Assembly: GCA_033675265.1 (NCBI GenBank)
Contig: JAUJYZ010000931.1
Coordinates: 1 to 64,000, forward strand
Source: Actinostola sp. cb2023
Lineage: Eukaryota > Cnidaria > Anthozoa > Actiniaria > Actinostolidae
Reading direction: 5' to 3'
Length of the DNA stretch: 64,000 nt
Shown: one piece after another, positions 21,813 to 32,347 of the stretch
Numbering within the stretch: the stretch's first letter is position 1
Layout of the letters: the number at the start of each line of letters is the position of its first letter
Notes under the pieces: model-generated
What the model saw: the letters and a program-made list of their open reading frames with translations, nothing else
The model's database searches: none
Told to the model about the DNA's origin: nothing
Made by a program: the position numbers and the translations under genes

Positions 21813-22375
21813 GACATACAAGGTTAAGGCAAGTTCTACAGTACAAAGAAAACTTGAATAAAGCTGATACACAGTTATAAACTAATTTTGATATAGTTAT
21901 TTTACTATGTGTATAATGTTAATATACTTCTGTAGACCAATGTACAGTATACTATGAAAATATAAGTTTCTTACTTCATAATGTATAAAATATTCCTTGA
22001 AAATTTTTCAATAAATAAGGAAAGAATGTGGTCACTGTTTCTGTCTCCATTATTTTGATAATCTATTATTCAAATACATGCAGTACATACTACTGCTGCT
22101 GGAGGAATTTGAAAGAGAATAATTTATGTGACCAGGAGAGAGCTTAGCCTTCTCTTAGCAGCCGCCCATAGTTTCGTCACTGTGAAAATGGGATGCTGCT
22201 AAGGAGGCTAGAGAGAGCTAAGATTTGATTAGGGCTGTTATTGGGAAATTCAAATAAATGCAAATAAATGCAAATAAAGGGAAATAAGGCAATGAAACAG
22301 CACAATTTTAGGACAATAATTATTGATAGCTCCATGGTTACAGAAATGCTTGTCATATTTCATTTTCAAGGAACT
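21813..22375. other. Spacer of the two-gene transposon
   Basis: No gene is seen. A short CAAATAAATG triplication lies near 22252-22276. Confidence 0.35.
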
Positions 22376-22379
22376 GACT

Positions 22380-22483
22380 ATATAAAGGTATTTGATGTTT
22401 TGAAAGTAAAATCAACAGACAGCTTTAAATTGCTTTCATCTTCACTTCTGCAGAGAATATTAGCAGATTTGAAATCCATATGA
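22380..22483 (+). pseudogene. Short inverted partial copy of gene B
   Basis: The plus strand encodes VFDVLKVK, as does minus-strand gene B (near 23250-23280). The shared stretch includes TATTTGATGTTTTGAAAGT. The similarity is short, so a chance or captured fragment cannot be separated by eye. Copy 2 has a longer inverted gene B fragment in the same relative place. Confidence 0.4.
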
Positions 22484-22597
22484 AAAATTGCCAGCCCATT
22501 AAGCTATTCAAGAACAAGAACTATATGTGATTTAAAATACTCTAATGTATCAAAATGTGAAATACATATGGCATCGATCAGCTATGGTTTCAATATA

Positions 22598-22878
22598 TAC
22601 AGCTATTTCAAAAAACGTTGATACTGAATAATATTGTATTCCAAGACCGAAATGCATTTTGGGACTCGTGTATTATTGTCTAAAGTAATATAAATAATAA
22701 TAATTTACTATATTTTTAGTGCATTCCATCAGAAACAATATACCAGCTCCATATTGCGAACAAATCGCTGTATATTTACTTTTTATTTCAAAATAACTAG
22801 GCCCACAATGCCCTTTGGTCTCGGAATGCACTATTCAGTATGCAGTATTCAGTTTTCAACGTTTTTTGAAATAGCTGT
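22598..22878. mobile_element. MITE with CAGCTATTTCAAAAAA termini
   Basis: TIRs CAGCTATTTCAAAAAACGTT and its inverse are flanked by TA. The terminus is shared with the element at 59953-60190. Confidence 0.8.
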
Positions 22879-22967
22879 ATATAAAACATTGCTGATTTGT
22901 TAATTCAAAAACAAGGTAATTGCCTTTTTTAAGAAAGATTTCAAATTATTGCCAATTACACCGCAAT

Positions 22968-23591
22968 TCACACATGCTGAGGGATACCGTATGCATTCCA
23001 CACACCGTAGAAAAATGTGATGGTGATATTTTCCTTGGTGAACGAGTATTTCAGTTCAAAGGGACGATCTTGCCTGCAATTTAGTCCAGCACAGTCCTTG
23101 TTCTTGAATAGCTTGGTAAATGGCTGCAGTGATTCTTCAGTGGATTCCAAATCTGCATGTTCCATCAAGTGTAGAACGTCCTCTGCAGAAGTGAAGATAA
23201 CTTTGCAAGTCCTTTTCGTCTCTGTCACCATGTTGCTCAGACCTTTCAACTTAACTTTCAAAACATCAAATACCTCAAAGGGTAAGTTCCTTGTAAATGA
23301 AATCTTGAACGGATTTCTGCCATTTGGCTGCTGTCTCATTCTCGTCATTGCCGTGCTGTTCCACTGCCTCATTTCCCTCTTCGACATTCTGAACGGTTGT
23401 GCCAAAAAATACTTGGTTCTTTTGTCATTGTCCAGTGTATGTTTTTTTATAACAGCCATAGTCAGTTCTAGAAGCTCTCCTCTGATCTCGGAAGCCTTTT
23501 TCTTTTCCCAAAAAGGGCTATCTCTTTCAAAATCCTCCAGTGATTCATAGACTTTTTCATACGCACGAGTCGCCATTTTGGATTTTGACAA
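22968..23591 (-). CDS. Gene B, copy 1: small protein of the two-gene transposon, 207 aa
   Basis: An uninterrupted frame starts at MSKSKMATRAYEK (an internal ATG gives MATRAYEK) about 85 bp inside the right terminus and runs towards gene A. The protein is basic and Lys-rich in its first half. The most conserved part against copy 2 is the last 30 residues: LKYSFTKENITITFFYG then WNAYGIPQH. This compares with FKYSFKMEVLTISFHYG then WNSFGVPQH. No known domain is recognised. Its preservation next to a broken gene A, and its presence in both copies, suggest an accessory transposition protein or an inherited passenger. The frame could be used by other copies in trans. Confidence 0.75.
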   Translation of the reverse strand: MSKSKMATRAYEKVYESLEDFERDSPFWEKKKASEIRGELLELTMAVIKKHTLDNDKRTKYFLAQPFRMSKREMRQWNSTAMTRMRQQPNGRNPFKISFTRNLPFEVFDVLKVKLKGLSNMVTETKRTCKVIFTSAEDVLHLMEHADLESTEESLQPFTKLFKNKDCAGLNCRQDRPFELKYSFTKENITITFFYGVWNAYGIPQHV

Positions 23592-23679
23592 GCAAATCTA
23601 TGTGAATAACCGCTGAGTTATTACGGGCTCATACTTCTTAAAACCGCCGATTTTGATACGCTCCCAGCCCAGCGTGTTA

Positions 23680-24390
23680 GCCTTCCGAATTATTATTGTC
23701 GAATGAAGAAATGGCGAGATATCTCTTCGGTCTGTCGTGAGTACAGTTTGCGTTCGGGACAACAGCCATTCTTATTGACATCGTCCTATAACTTGAAATA
23801 GAACTTGAAAATCTTTCATTCAACCAACGTTGGACAGGTTAGACACAGATTGAAAGCCATGGCAAGTCCTATTTGCAAGTTTGGTAAAACTGATGATTTG
23901 GCGAAATGTTCTGAAAACCCTGGGTTAAAACCATCCATGAGTAGGTCATGGCCATCGCCGATGAGTCATATGCTATCGCTTCTTTCTCGAATTGGTTCCA
24001 AAGGAAAATGCATTCGTTTCTTTCTCTGATTGGTTCAGAAGGCGAAGACATTCCATTGTTCTGATTTACTAAGCTGTGATTCGTTCAAAATGTTACTCAC
24101 ATCTTTTCCGGAAAACCTGCACGATGGTTATAGTGTCTACTAGCGCATGCGCAGTAGACACAAAAAGTACAAGGATAAATGCCCAAAACTGCCATAGTGA
24201 AAGATATATTCTAATTAAGTACACATCGAAAGTTTGACTTTGCCGACAAAGGTGAGTAAGGCCTGTCAGTTCGTTTAGTTGTCAAATGGTTTAGTTGTCG
24301 TGTTAGTTTACGGAGCAGGATAAAATATAAAATTTGCAAATTAAACCGAATCATGCAAGTGTATTTAGTAGTAATCTCTCCTATTTTGTT
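23680..24390. other. No recognisable gene; probable intron of the recombinase relic
   Basis: Direct repeats of about 45 bp with TTCTTTCTC.AATTGGTTC lie at 23975-24045. The stretch ends in TTTTGTTTTAG, a plausible acceptor for the exon at 24396. Confidence 0.4.
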
Positions 24391-24582
24391 TTAGAGTGAT
24401 TCACCTCGAATCCCGTTGGACGAAACACCTTGGCAGCAAACTGTAAAGAAACTGTGTAAGGAAGCTGGGATAGAGGGCCATTAATCACAGCTTAAGAGCA
24501 ACCACCGTCACACGAGGACTAATGAAGGCAATCCCTGATAAATTTGTCATGGAAAGGACGGGGCACAGAGACATTAGGAAGG

Positions 24583-24782
24583 AATGAGGGTTTATCATGT
24601 AATTTCAAATTTCATAGGACAAAAATATTTTGATCATAGCTGGAAAGAGCTCGTTGAAATTAGTAAAAATGTGAAGTTTGAAAAAAATCCCTTCACAAAT
24701 TGCGAAGATATGAATTTTATGATAATCATTTTTTTGTCCTATGTCTCCTATAAGTTTTGAAATTACGTGATAAACCCTCATT
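24583..24782. mobile_element. MITE, 200 bp
   Basis: TIRs AATGAGGGTTTATCA...GTAATTTCAAA and the inverse, with CATAGGACA inside each arm. It abuts the next foldback element. Confidence 0.75.
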
Positions 24783-25418
24783 ACCACCGATTGCATTACT
24801 ACGCGCCCGACATAGAAAAGTTCCTGGTGCGAGTTTGGCGATTCTCTTCCGTCAATCAAACACATTTGGTAAGACTACCGATTACAACCAAGGAGCTTCA
24901 CTCAATAAACATTCGGTTGTTTGAGAGATTAAACTGGTAGGACTATAAATGTTTCGTTCCTATTTACTTTTGTCGATCTGATAACTAGAGGTTAGAGGGC
25001 CACAAGTTTATCAGTCTGAGACTGTTTAGTGTCACCCTCATAAAATAAAGTCTTTTGATTTGATTTGATTTGATTTGAGGATATATTAGTTAGAATAAAA
25101 TGCTTGCTCATTTGGTGTCGAACGCAGCTTTGAAGTTCTGGGAGACTAATTAGGACTAACGGTTGTCAATTTCAATCAAATTTATCAGTGCAAATGTTCC
25201 TCAAAATGAAATGGAAATACTTACAAAATTATTTCTCTTTGTCTTTTGGAGTTATAATAATTGCAAAGGCACTCTCTCAATCGTACGAATGTTATTGAGC
25301 CAAACTCCTTGGTTGTAATTGGTAGTCTCGCCAAATGTGTTTGATTGACGGAAGAGAATCGCCAAACTCGCACCAGGAACTTTTCTCTGTCGGGCGCGTA
25401 GTAATGAAATCGGTGGTA
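24783..25418. mobile_element. Foldback element with about 140-bp arms
   Basis: Left arm 24783-24915 and right arm 25275-25418 are inverted copies with about 90 percent identity (ACTACGCGCCCGACA, GTTCCTGGTGCGAGTTTGG). The minus-strand frame at 25221-25424 is only the arm read through. Confidence 0.8.
24990..25078 (+). repeat. (TTTGA)n tail of a non-LTR retroposon
   Basis: AAATAAAGTCTTTTGA followed by four TTTGA units, typical of the 3' end of a LINE or SINE insertion inside the foldback element. Confidence 0.6.
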
Positions 25419-25419
25419 A

Positions 25420-25680
25420 TGCATTAATTATTAATTATTATTGTAAATATAGTTTTATATATATTTTTTTTCTTCTTGTAACTATCAGGATTTTTATACC
25501 AATTTATATTTCATTTTTATACAATTTATTAATAGGTTTTATATATGTTATAGTGTTTTTATCCTTATGTTATAGTATTTATTTATTTAATTTTTTATTT
25601 AATTTTAAACACAGCTTCAGTGTAAATAAGTGCCCAACTTCATGAATTCTGTGTTAAATAAAGTTATTATTATAACTATT
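25420..25680. other. AT-rich repeat sequence
   Basis: Very AT-rich and ends AAATAAAGTTATTATTATAAC. It is probably another retroposon 3' end. Confidence 0.35.
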
Positions 25681-25920
25681 AAGGTCACTCCAGAAATATC
25701 AGCGACCTGATGTTGCAACTAAACTTGAAATCTCTAGGGCCTGTGATTGTGGCAATTTAAGCTTTGCTACTGAAGAAGCAGAGCAAGAGACCAAAAAGGC
25801 AAGCATCAAAAGAGCTCTAACTACAGAGGACAAGGATGGCAGGGATGGAGTTCTGAAGAAATTGTGTTATGCTGCAAGTAGAAATCCAGAAGAAAAAAAG
25901 TCAGCAGTATATTTTCATAA

Positions 25921-26423
25921 TTGCACATTTGTTATTTCCAAAGACTTTTTAAAGTTATTTCAATCAAAATATTGGTTGAAAAAATGTCAATATGTAGTAG
26001 AGACGGAGATTTGATATTCAGCAGGGAACGAATTAAACGAATTGCTCAGTATAGATTCAAGTGCAATATACATTATGATTTAATTACCAGTGCAATATTT
26101 AGATATTGCACAGGGCAATATTTGTATAATGCAATTGAATCTCTAATGAGTCATTAATTTCATTCATTAGCCCCACTCTTCCCTGACGAATAAAATCCCT
26201 CCCCGGTCTTTAAGACAGTTGAGTATTAATTAAGAGAAATAAAGGTCCTTGAATAACATAGAAAACCGACTCCATTGTGTAATAAGCAGATATATTGACT
26301 GACTACACAACAACTATGCCATCACCAACTAACATCAACAGCATGATCATTAATTCAGCTGAGATAGTGAAAAAGCCATACTTGGCCATATCTTTAGTGA
26401 AGGCAGGCATGGAGGACTTCTGG
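25921..26423. other. No recognisable gene
   Basis: The frame of the recombinase relic closes. An ORF at 26295-26546 is not recognised and overlaps a repeat shared with 46.8-47.0 kb. Confidence 0.35.
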
Positions 26424-26700
26424 ACAGCTAATTTTACGTCACGCGTTACCAGTAAATCGGAACATTCAAATGAAGTTTTGAAGTCTAGACTCGAGTCTCG
26501 AACATTCAGACAGAAAAATCAAATCTCCACGAATATATACAGTTGAACCCCGTATCTCGACCTTGGTTATCTCGAACACAAACCCATTTCCCTTGGGTCG
26601 TTTTCTCAGTCAATTGCTATAGGTTATCTCTAACCCCCGCTATCTCGAACAATTTACCGATTCCCATCACGTCGGGCTAGAAAGCACTAAAATTCTAAGG
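26424..26700. mobile_element. Repeat shared with 46762-47033; includes pogo-like end
   Basis: CAGTTGAACCCCG after TA (26540 on), then TATCTCGAAC words and CACGTCGGGCTAGAAAGCAC (about 26669-26690). The same components occur inverted at 46.76-47.03 kb, as does the outside sequence ACGTCACGCG. TA plus CAGTTGAACC is typical of pogo/Tigger-type MITEs. The second end is missing here. Confidence 0.6.
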
Positions 26701-26900
26701 GGATGTGTCATGGAGTGTCCGGAAATTTTATTTTTCCGGATACTTAAGGAATACGGGATGGATTTTTTAAGTGTCAGGATTCTTCGAGTGTCATGGAGTA
26801 TCAAGTACCGAATACCTAGCGTCTTGAAGTATCATGGAGTGTCAAAGGCCTGACACCATAAACATCACGTGTCAGGGCGTATACTGGGGCCACGCATAGT
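26701..26900. repeat. Repeat rich in GTGTCATGGAGTGTC words
   Basis: The word or near copies occur at about 26706, 26791 and 26830, and inverted at about 39556, next to fragments of the same MITE family. Class unknown. Confidence 0.4.
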
Positions 26901-28420
26901 ATCAGGGTTTCATAAACTAACTGCGAAAAAATATATATTCGATATAAAATGTTCTTTCTGGTGCCGTACACTTCTCTAACAACTTAATTGCTAATTTTCC
27001 TGGTTATGATAAATATATGAGTTATCGCTCCCCCAAAAAAATATTTATGGGATTTGAATTACTATTAATATTTTCGATTATAAAAACAAACATGCATACT
27101 TCTCGACTTTCTCATTCTTCGTTTTTACGAGCCGCAGCCCGTTGACAACCATAGCCGTTTCCAATCAGTGTGGAATATATAGTAAACAGTACCTGCATTG
27201 CGTGGTTTAGCAATACACATCTAACAAACATTGCCGTAAGTAAATAATGAAACTTTACTTTTTTACTGCATACTCGTAGTAAAATGTAGCACAGGCTGAC
27301 CTTCAAATTGAACTAATAATACCGAGCATGGCAATATTGGCATCGGAGATGATATAGGTGCAAAAAAACTTTCATTTTCTGAAGGAAAAATATTTATTTA
27401 AAATATTTTGATTTGAAAAAATAAATCCCCTAGAGCACAGCACACCAACCACACATCCCACTCACCAACAGTGAGAGCTGCGACCTCCCTGCTGCAAAGC
27501 GAGCGTGTGTGCCAATGGCCTTCCTTGGTTCGGGGCGCCCAAATGAATGAGTCTTTGTTGTTCCAAGGAACTTACGGCACCTTTACTCGATTGCATGGGA
27601 GGACAACTACCGAGACCCAAAGCTTCAATCACGCCGCCACGTATTGATAGTTACCTTTTACTTTCGTCGAGTATGATACTATAACATTATTCCAGTATTT
27701 ATGAATGATGTCTGTCGCTCATCTATGCATGTGGGACCCATACTGATATCGTGATGCGCATGCTCAATGTTGAATTATAAATGACTGTATGTACCGTATG
27801 TGTATAATTAACACAGGTAGTTTTATAAACATCAATCTTTCAATTACAATGTAAATAACCACCGCAACAAATTGACAATGAATTATCAACGAATTTACAT
27901 GTAAGTGTTTTCTGGTATTTGTGTGAAGATATCACAATATTTCATTGAAATATACATAAATCCAAAGCTTATTTTTAGTGAAATAATATTAAAAAGTACT
28001 CTCATCCAGCTTTCCTTTTACAAGGAAGTACATTTACAATGTATATATTTATAAGCATGATCCAAAAAAATGTCCCCGTACCATTACTGTGTAAACAATC
28101 CCTATATTAACAGAGCAGCACTCCCTCCCCAACTTTGGCAACCTAGCTTTGACAATTATTTTCTAATGTCCAGGATCTGTCCAGGATAGAATAGGGTGCA
28201 ATTCCATACTTATTTTATTATATACTCAACTCAACTCTATAATGTTGCACTTGTTTTTACAGATTATAATATTCTCCTTTAATTTCGTACAACTATAGGA
28301 ACTAATATGTACATGTAATTGAAATTAATAATCCTTAAATGAGCCTGGAAATAGGCTTACGATTGGCTTACATGTAGTAATAAAATAAACCAATACTAAA
28401 TCACTTCAAACTTCCATACT
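26901..28420. other. No recognisable gene
   Basis: About 1.5 kb of AT-rich sequence. I see no protein motif and no clear inverted repeats, and could not find a CACTA-type terminus for the adjacent EnSpm gene. Confidence 0.4.
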
Positions 28421-29265
28421 CTACTAGACACTGATTGCATTGGGAAGGGGAATAATTACGTTAAGGTTATCCCTTACATTATTACTTCTTTTAAATGAAG
28501 CTTCAACTGCAACACATTTTTGCTGAATTCTACATACTGGCATATAACAAAAACTAGAGTAATCCTCAAATTTGCTGCTCCACATTTCTAGTGGGCTTGA
28601 ATAAATATTAGTTCCATGATATTTGGCATACCATTCCACATCAGCTAAAACATTTTCTGTGACTTCCCATTTTGCTTTTCAACAACAACATCGTGTATCA
28701 TAAATCCTCTTATGATTGCTGGTCGCTTTGACTCATCTAGCCATTTAGCATTGACAATAGATGCATTGCTATCATTTTTACTGTCAGCATGGTAATAATA
28801 CCCAGCATAAAACAAGCGTTTGAAAGATTGATAAAAATATGACACATGCCTTACATTATCAGTATCATACATGATCTGATACATTTCTTTCAGGTTCTCA
28901 ACTTCAATCCTATCAAGTGCTTTTCTTTTGAAGGGTGCTAAAGGGACTTGAGCTGATGTTTGAGAATAACTTATTTCTGTTGGATTAGGTAATTCTAAAG
29001 AAATAATTAGATCTGAGAACAGTTCACTTCTTGTGGACATTTCCAATAAGGTTCCCTCTGTCTGAATGGAGTTATTAAGCACATCACTAAGGTGAGACAT
29101 CTCTTCTGGAAATACAGCTGATAACACAAACTTGTCCCTCAGAAACTTTCTCATGATCTGCAATCCTAAATATAAGTAACTATATTAAAATGAAATGAAA
29201 TACGAAAGCACACACAATAGAATATCAGCAGTGTTTCCCAGGCAAAGCTGAATAACTACAGTACA

Positions 29266-29557
29266 TGTACCATATTTACTGTTAAAGTACCTCCCCCGAT
29301 TACCTAAACGCCTCCCCAGATCAATCGTCTCCCTCGATTAAATACCTCCCCCCGATTAAGCGACCACCTCTCCTAAGCGACCAGTTTTCCAAAAGACAAA
29401 ACGTTTCCAAGTAACTGAAATCACTATAGTTGGAACCTCCCGTAAGCGACCAGAAGACTTGACCCCCGGCGAATAAGTCTTCCCAAATAAGCACACATCC
29501 CAAACCCCCAAAATAATTTAATAGGCGCCGCAGAGCTTAAACAAGTAAATATGGTAT
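29266..29557. mobile_element. MITE with TACCATATTTAC ends
   Basis: TACCATATTTACTG at the left and AAGTAAATATGGTA at the right, TA-flanked, with tandem CCCCCGATTA words inside. It lies in the last intron of the EnSpm gene. Confidence 0.75.
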
Positions 29558-30639
29558 TAGTCATGTGTACAATGTGTATCCCACTGGCATGTACATGTAC
29601 TCACCAATATTGGTGTTATTTGTATGGTAGTCTCCAAGTAGGCCATTATACTGCTCAAACGAAAAGCACCAGAAAGAGTATATTGGGCCATAATCCAAGA
29701 TACAGTCCATTAGATGACCATGGAGATGCATATTTGGTGTGCATTTCTCTTTTCCATACAACTTTTCAAAGTTCTTACAAAAGGTCAACAGTTTTTTGGT
29801 CAGCAATTTGACAGTTTTGCTTGGTTATAACCTTTGAGCAAAGTATTTGGCATGCATGGACAAAATCAGCCCACACATCATAGTGTTTATTTGGTATGAC
29901 ACCTTTCAATGCATATAAGGAATATATACAAATCCAATTTTTCCATTGGTCGGCAGTAAAACCAGAAAATCCATTGGCAATTTTACTTGGTATGCGCCCT
30001 ATGTCTGAAGGGGGTTTCACTTTATTCACACGAGCTTGTAACTTGAAGAGATCATTAATCTCTAGAATTCCTTCTTTGATCCAAGTATTAAGTACATGTT
30101 TAGCTGTTCCAAGTAATAGATTGTGCATAGGATCAATCAGTGTGAAGCGCACCGCATCATAATATGGTAGTTGATAGAGGACTGAGTATCTTACACCAGT
30201 TCTACTTGCATTTGTCTTGGCCTCAGTCATAGTACGTAGACATGATTGTCGATATGTTTCTGCGTATGTTCTGCATTGTTCATTGGTTCTTTCTTCCCAT
30301 TCACTTCTATCAAAGCCAGAATAATCTGGTTTGTCACCAAATTTTTCACGTGGAAACTTTTTGTGGCACTTATTGCATCCTTTAACAAGAAATAATAATA
30401 GTATTTAATATTTTATACATAGAATATGAAACTGGAACGTATAAATGGTTCGCATATTATTTTTGATACAGCCTCATTTGCATGTAATATTGCCATTAGC
30501 AACAATCCAAGATGGTACGGTGTGTGGTGCGCTTTAGCAAAACTCAAAACCACTGTGTGGAAATAAAATGTATCTATCTATCTATCTGTTTGTTGTTGTC
30601 GGGCTCCCTGTGTAAAGCTACGCATGCACACTTATGATT

Positions 30640-31110
30640 CACGTCTTATTTAGGACGTGAAAGCATTTATACAAGAGGTTTTGTGTCTTATTTAAGACGC
30701 GGACAAAATCAGAACAGCTGAAAACCATGTTCTAAGATAAGTCACGTCTTATTTAGTTTGCGTCTTAAATAAGACACAAACACTGATTTTGTACCATTTA
30801 TACGATCAGTTTCCGTCTTATTTAAGTCGCGTCTAATACCCCATTCACACCAAACCTTGTTTAGTGAAACTCGGTTTATTCTCGCTTTTCTAATTCGAGC
30901 GCATTTAATTTCACAATATTCAAACTACCTGGAAATCATACTGTTAACTAAAGGACAGTTTACCCAGCAGTTTTGTGCCAAAAGTTGCATGGTATTTGTA
31001 GATCAATTACTAAACCTGTTTAGTTAAACCACTTTAAACCATGTTTAAGCCTTGGTATGAATGGGGTATATAAGATAAGACGCGTCTTATTTTTCTCGTA
31101 TAAATGGCAC
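30640..31110. repeat. Palindromic repeat rich in GTCTTATTTAAGAC, with a nested MITE
   Basis: Self-complementary GTCTTATTTAAGAC words recur through 30640-30835 and again at 31080-31095. CCATTTATACGA and its complement lie near 30795 and 31096. A separate MITE sits inside at about 30837-31068, with ends ATACCCCATTCACACCAA and, inverted, ATACCCCATTCATACCAA. Confidence 0.7.
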
Positions 31111-32311
31111 TATTTTGTCATTTGGTCTATGATTTTACAATAATACTGTTAGCAGTAATACAAAACTGTATAACATACCTCTATTTGCACCATGTCCTAC
31201 AAATCCCCCACATTTTCTTGTTGCTGGAATATCACTGCATAATGCCAGAAGTGCAGCTCTATACTTTTCGTATATTCCATTTCCACTATCAAGAAGCACT
31301 CCATCCCAAAGGTCGATCAAGTCATTTATTAGTGGCTGCAGAAAAGTGTTGATATGTAACTCGGGCTCTTTAGGTCCAGGGATTATACCAACAATAATCG
31401 CATTCTCCGGTTTTTAAACCGCTGTTCCCTTGGAATATTCATTACTACCAAGTATATCACACCAAGACTATGTATCCCATGCTTTGTAGGTTGGAACCAA
31501 TCAACATTAAGCATCAACCCAAAGTTGTTAGGAGAAGAAAGGAAAGGCTCACCATCTACGTTTTGTAACTCCTTCCAAATACGTCCCTCATATACATCCC
31601 CCAAGATGTCAGTATTCAAATTACTCCTATTTCGCCACAGTTCACAATCACTTTGGAAATTAGGTCTTTTAATCAAATCTTGGAGAGATTCTGTGATTTT
31701 TTTGTAGCAATACATCTTCTTTGGATAGAAGTAGTTATTTCCACTACGAGACCTTTTTTGATTCATTAGTATTGCACCACAGGGCTTTCTCCTACTTTTG
31801 TGAGGATGCAGAGGATAAACAACATTTGAGCACTTTGCAGATACTCTTTGGCCATTCGGCTTTGTAATCACACAGTTCTCCAGATTATATAAATACTGGC
31901 ACATAGGACACACAGCATACTTGTCAAATTCATCCTTCTCCATGCAAAGAGACTTTCTAATCATATATAAATTGTTTCTGGTATTGTGCTTGCAAAATCT
32001 TGAAGTGTATGAAGTTCACATACTTCTGCCAAATAACATAATAATCCTTTAAAGAACTTTAAAAGTATCAAAATAGCTTTGTCTGATACTTTATACAATG
32101 TTTGCCAAAGTAAAAGAAACAGTAAGAGTGTTCTTGACTCAGTCGATGTGCTGTGTGTATCTGGAGCACCTGTTTCTTGACTTGGATCATTGCCATTCTC
32201 AAGAGATTCTACACAAACTCCACCATCCCTCTCCTCTATATCCTGAAAAGTAAATAACATACAAATTTACATGTAAACACCATTATTTCAATATTATGCT
32301 ACAATTTTACA

Positions 32312-32347
32312 AGGGGGAGGGGAGGGGAGGGGAGGGGAGGGGAGGGA
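32312..32347 (+). repeat. (GGGGA)n tract
   Basis: About six GGGGA units on the plus strand, with G-quadruplex potential, in the intron between exons 2 and 3 of the EnSpm gene. Confidence 0.9.

Larger units (their letters stand above)
18027..23676. mobile_element. Two-gene DNA transposon, copy 1 (5.65 kb, TSD TTA)
   Basis: It begins CACGCTGGGCT (18027) and ends AGCCCAGCGTG (23676), flanked by TTA (18024-18026 and 23677-23679). It contains gene A (plus strand, broken) and gene B (minus strand, open), arranged tail to tail. The gene B start lies about 85-100 bp inside the right end, as in copy 2 at 39.7-46.2 kb. The left terminus joins the middle of what is exon 2 of gene A in copy 2, so the 5' part of gene A is deleted. 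Between the genes are minisatellite arrays, an LTR insertion and a MITE. A CAC terminus with a 3-bp duplication fits the CACTA-Mirage-Chapaev group. Protein homology was not established. Confidence 0.85.
24396..25920 (+). pseudogene. Tyrosine-recombinase relic, C-terminal half, interrupted
   Basis: 24396-24578 encodes ETPWQQTVKKLCKEAGIEG and, one frame over, NHSLRATT and then DKFVMERTGHRDI. A 1.1-kb block of repeats follows. From 25682 the reading resumes exactly with SLQKYQRPDVATKLEI and runs on to about 25919. The H-x-L-R box, the T-G-H box and the Tyr of LQKYQRP are the hallmarks of the tyrosine-recombinase active site. They complement the first-arginine region left at 17.6 kb, so both halves probably come from one gene. 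In this family the enzyme breaks and joins DNA through the Tyr. This copy is frameshifted and split. Confidence 0.75.

Noticed and set aside
23017..23550. A 177-codon plus-strand frame
   Set aside because: It is the antisense shadow of gene B copy 1, whose minus-strand product is conserved in copy 2.
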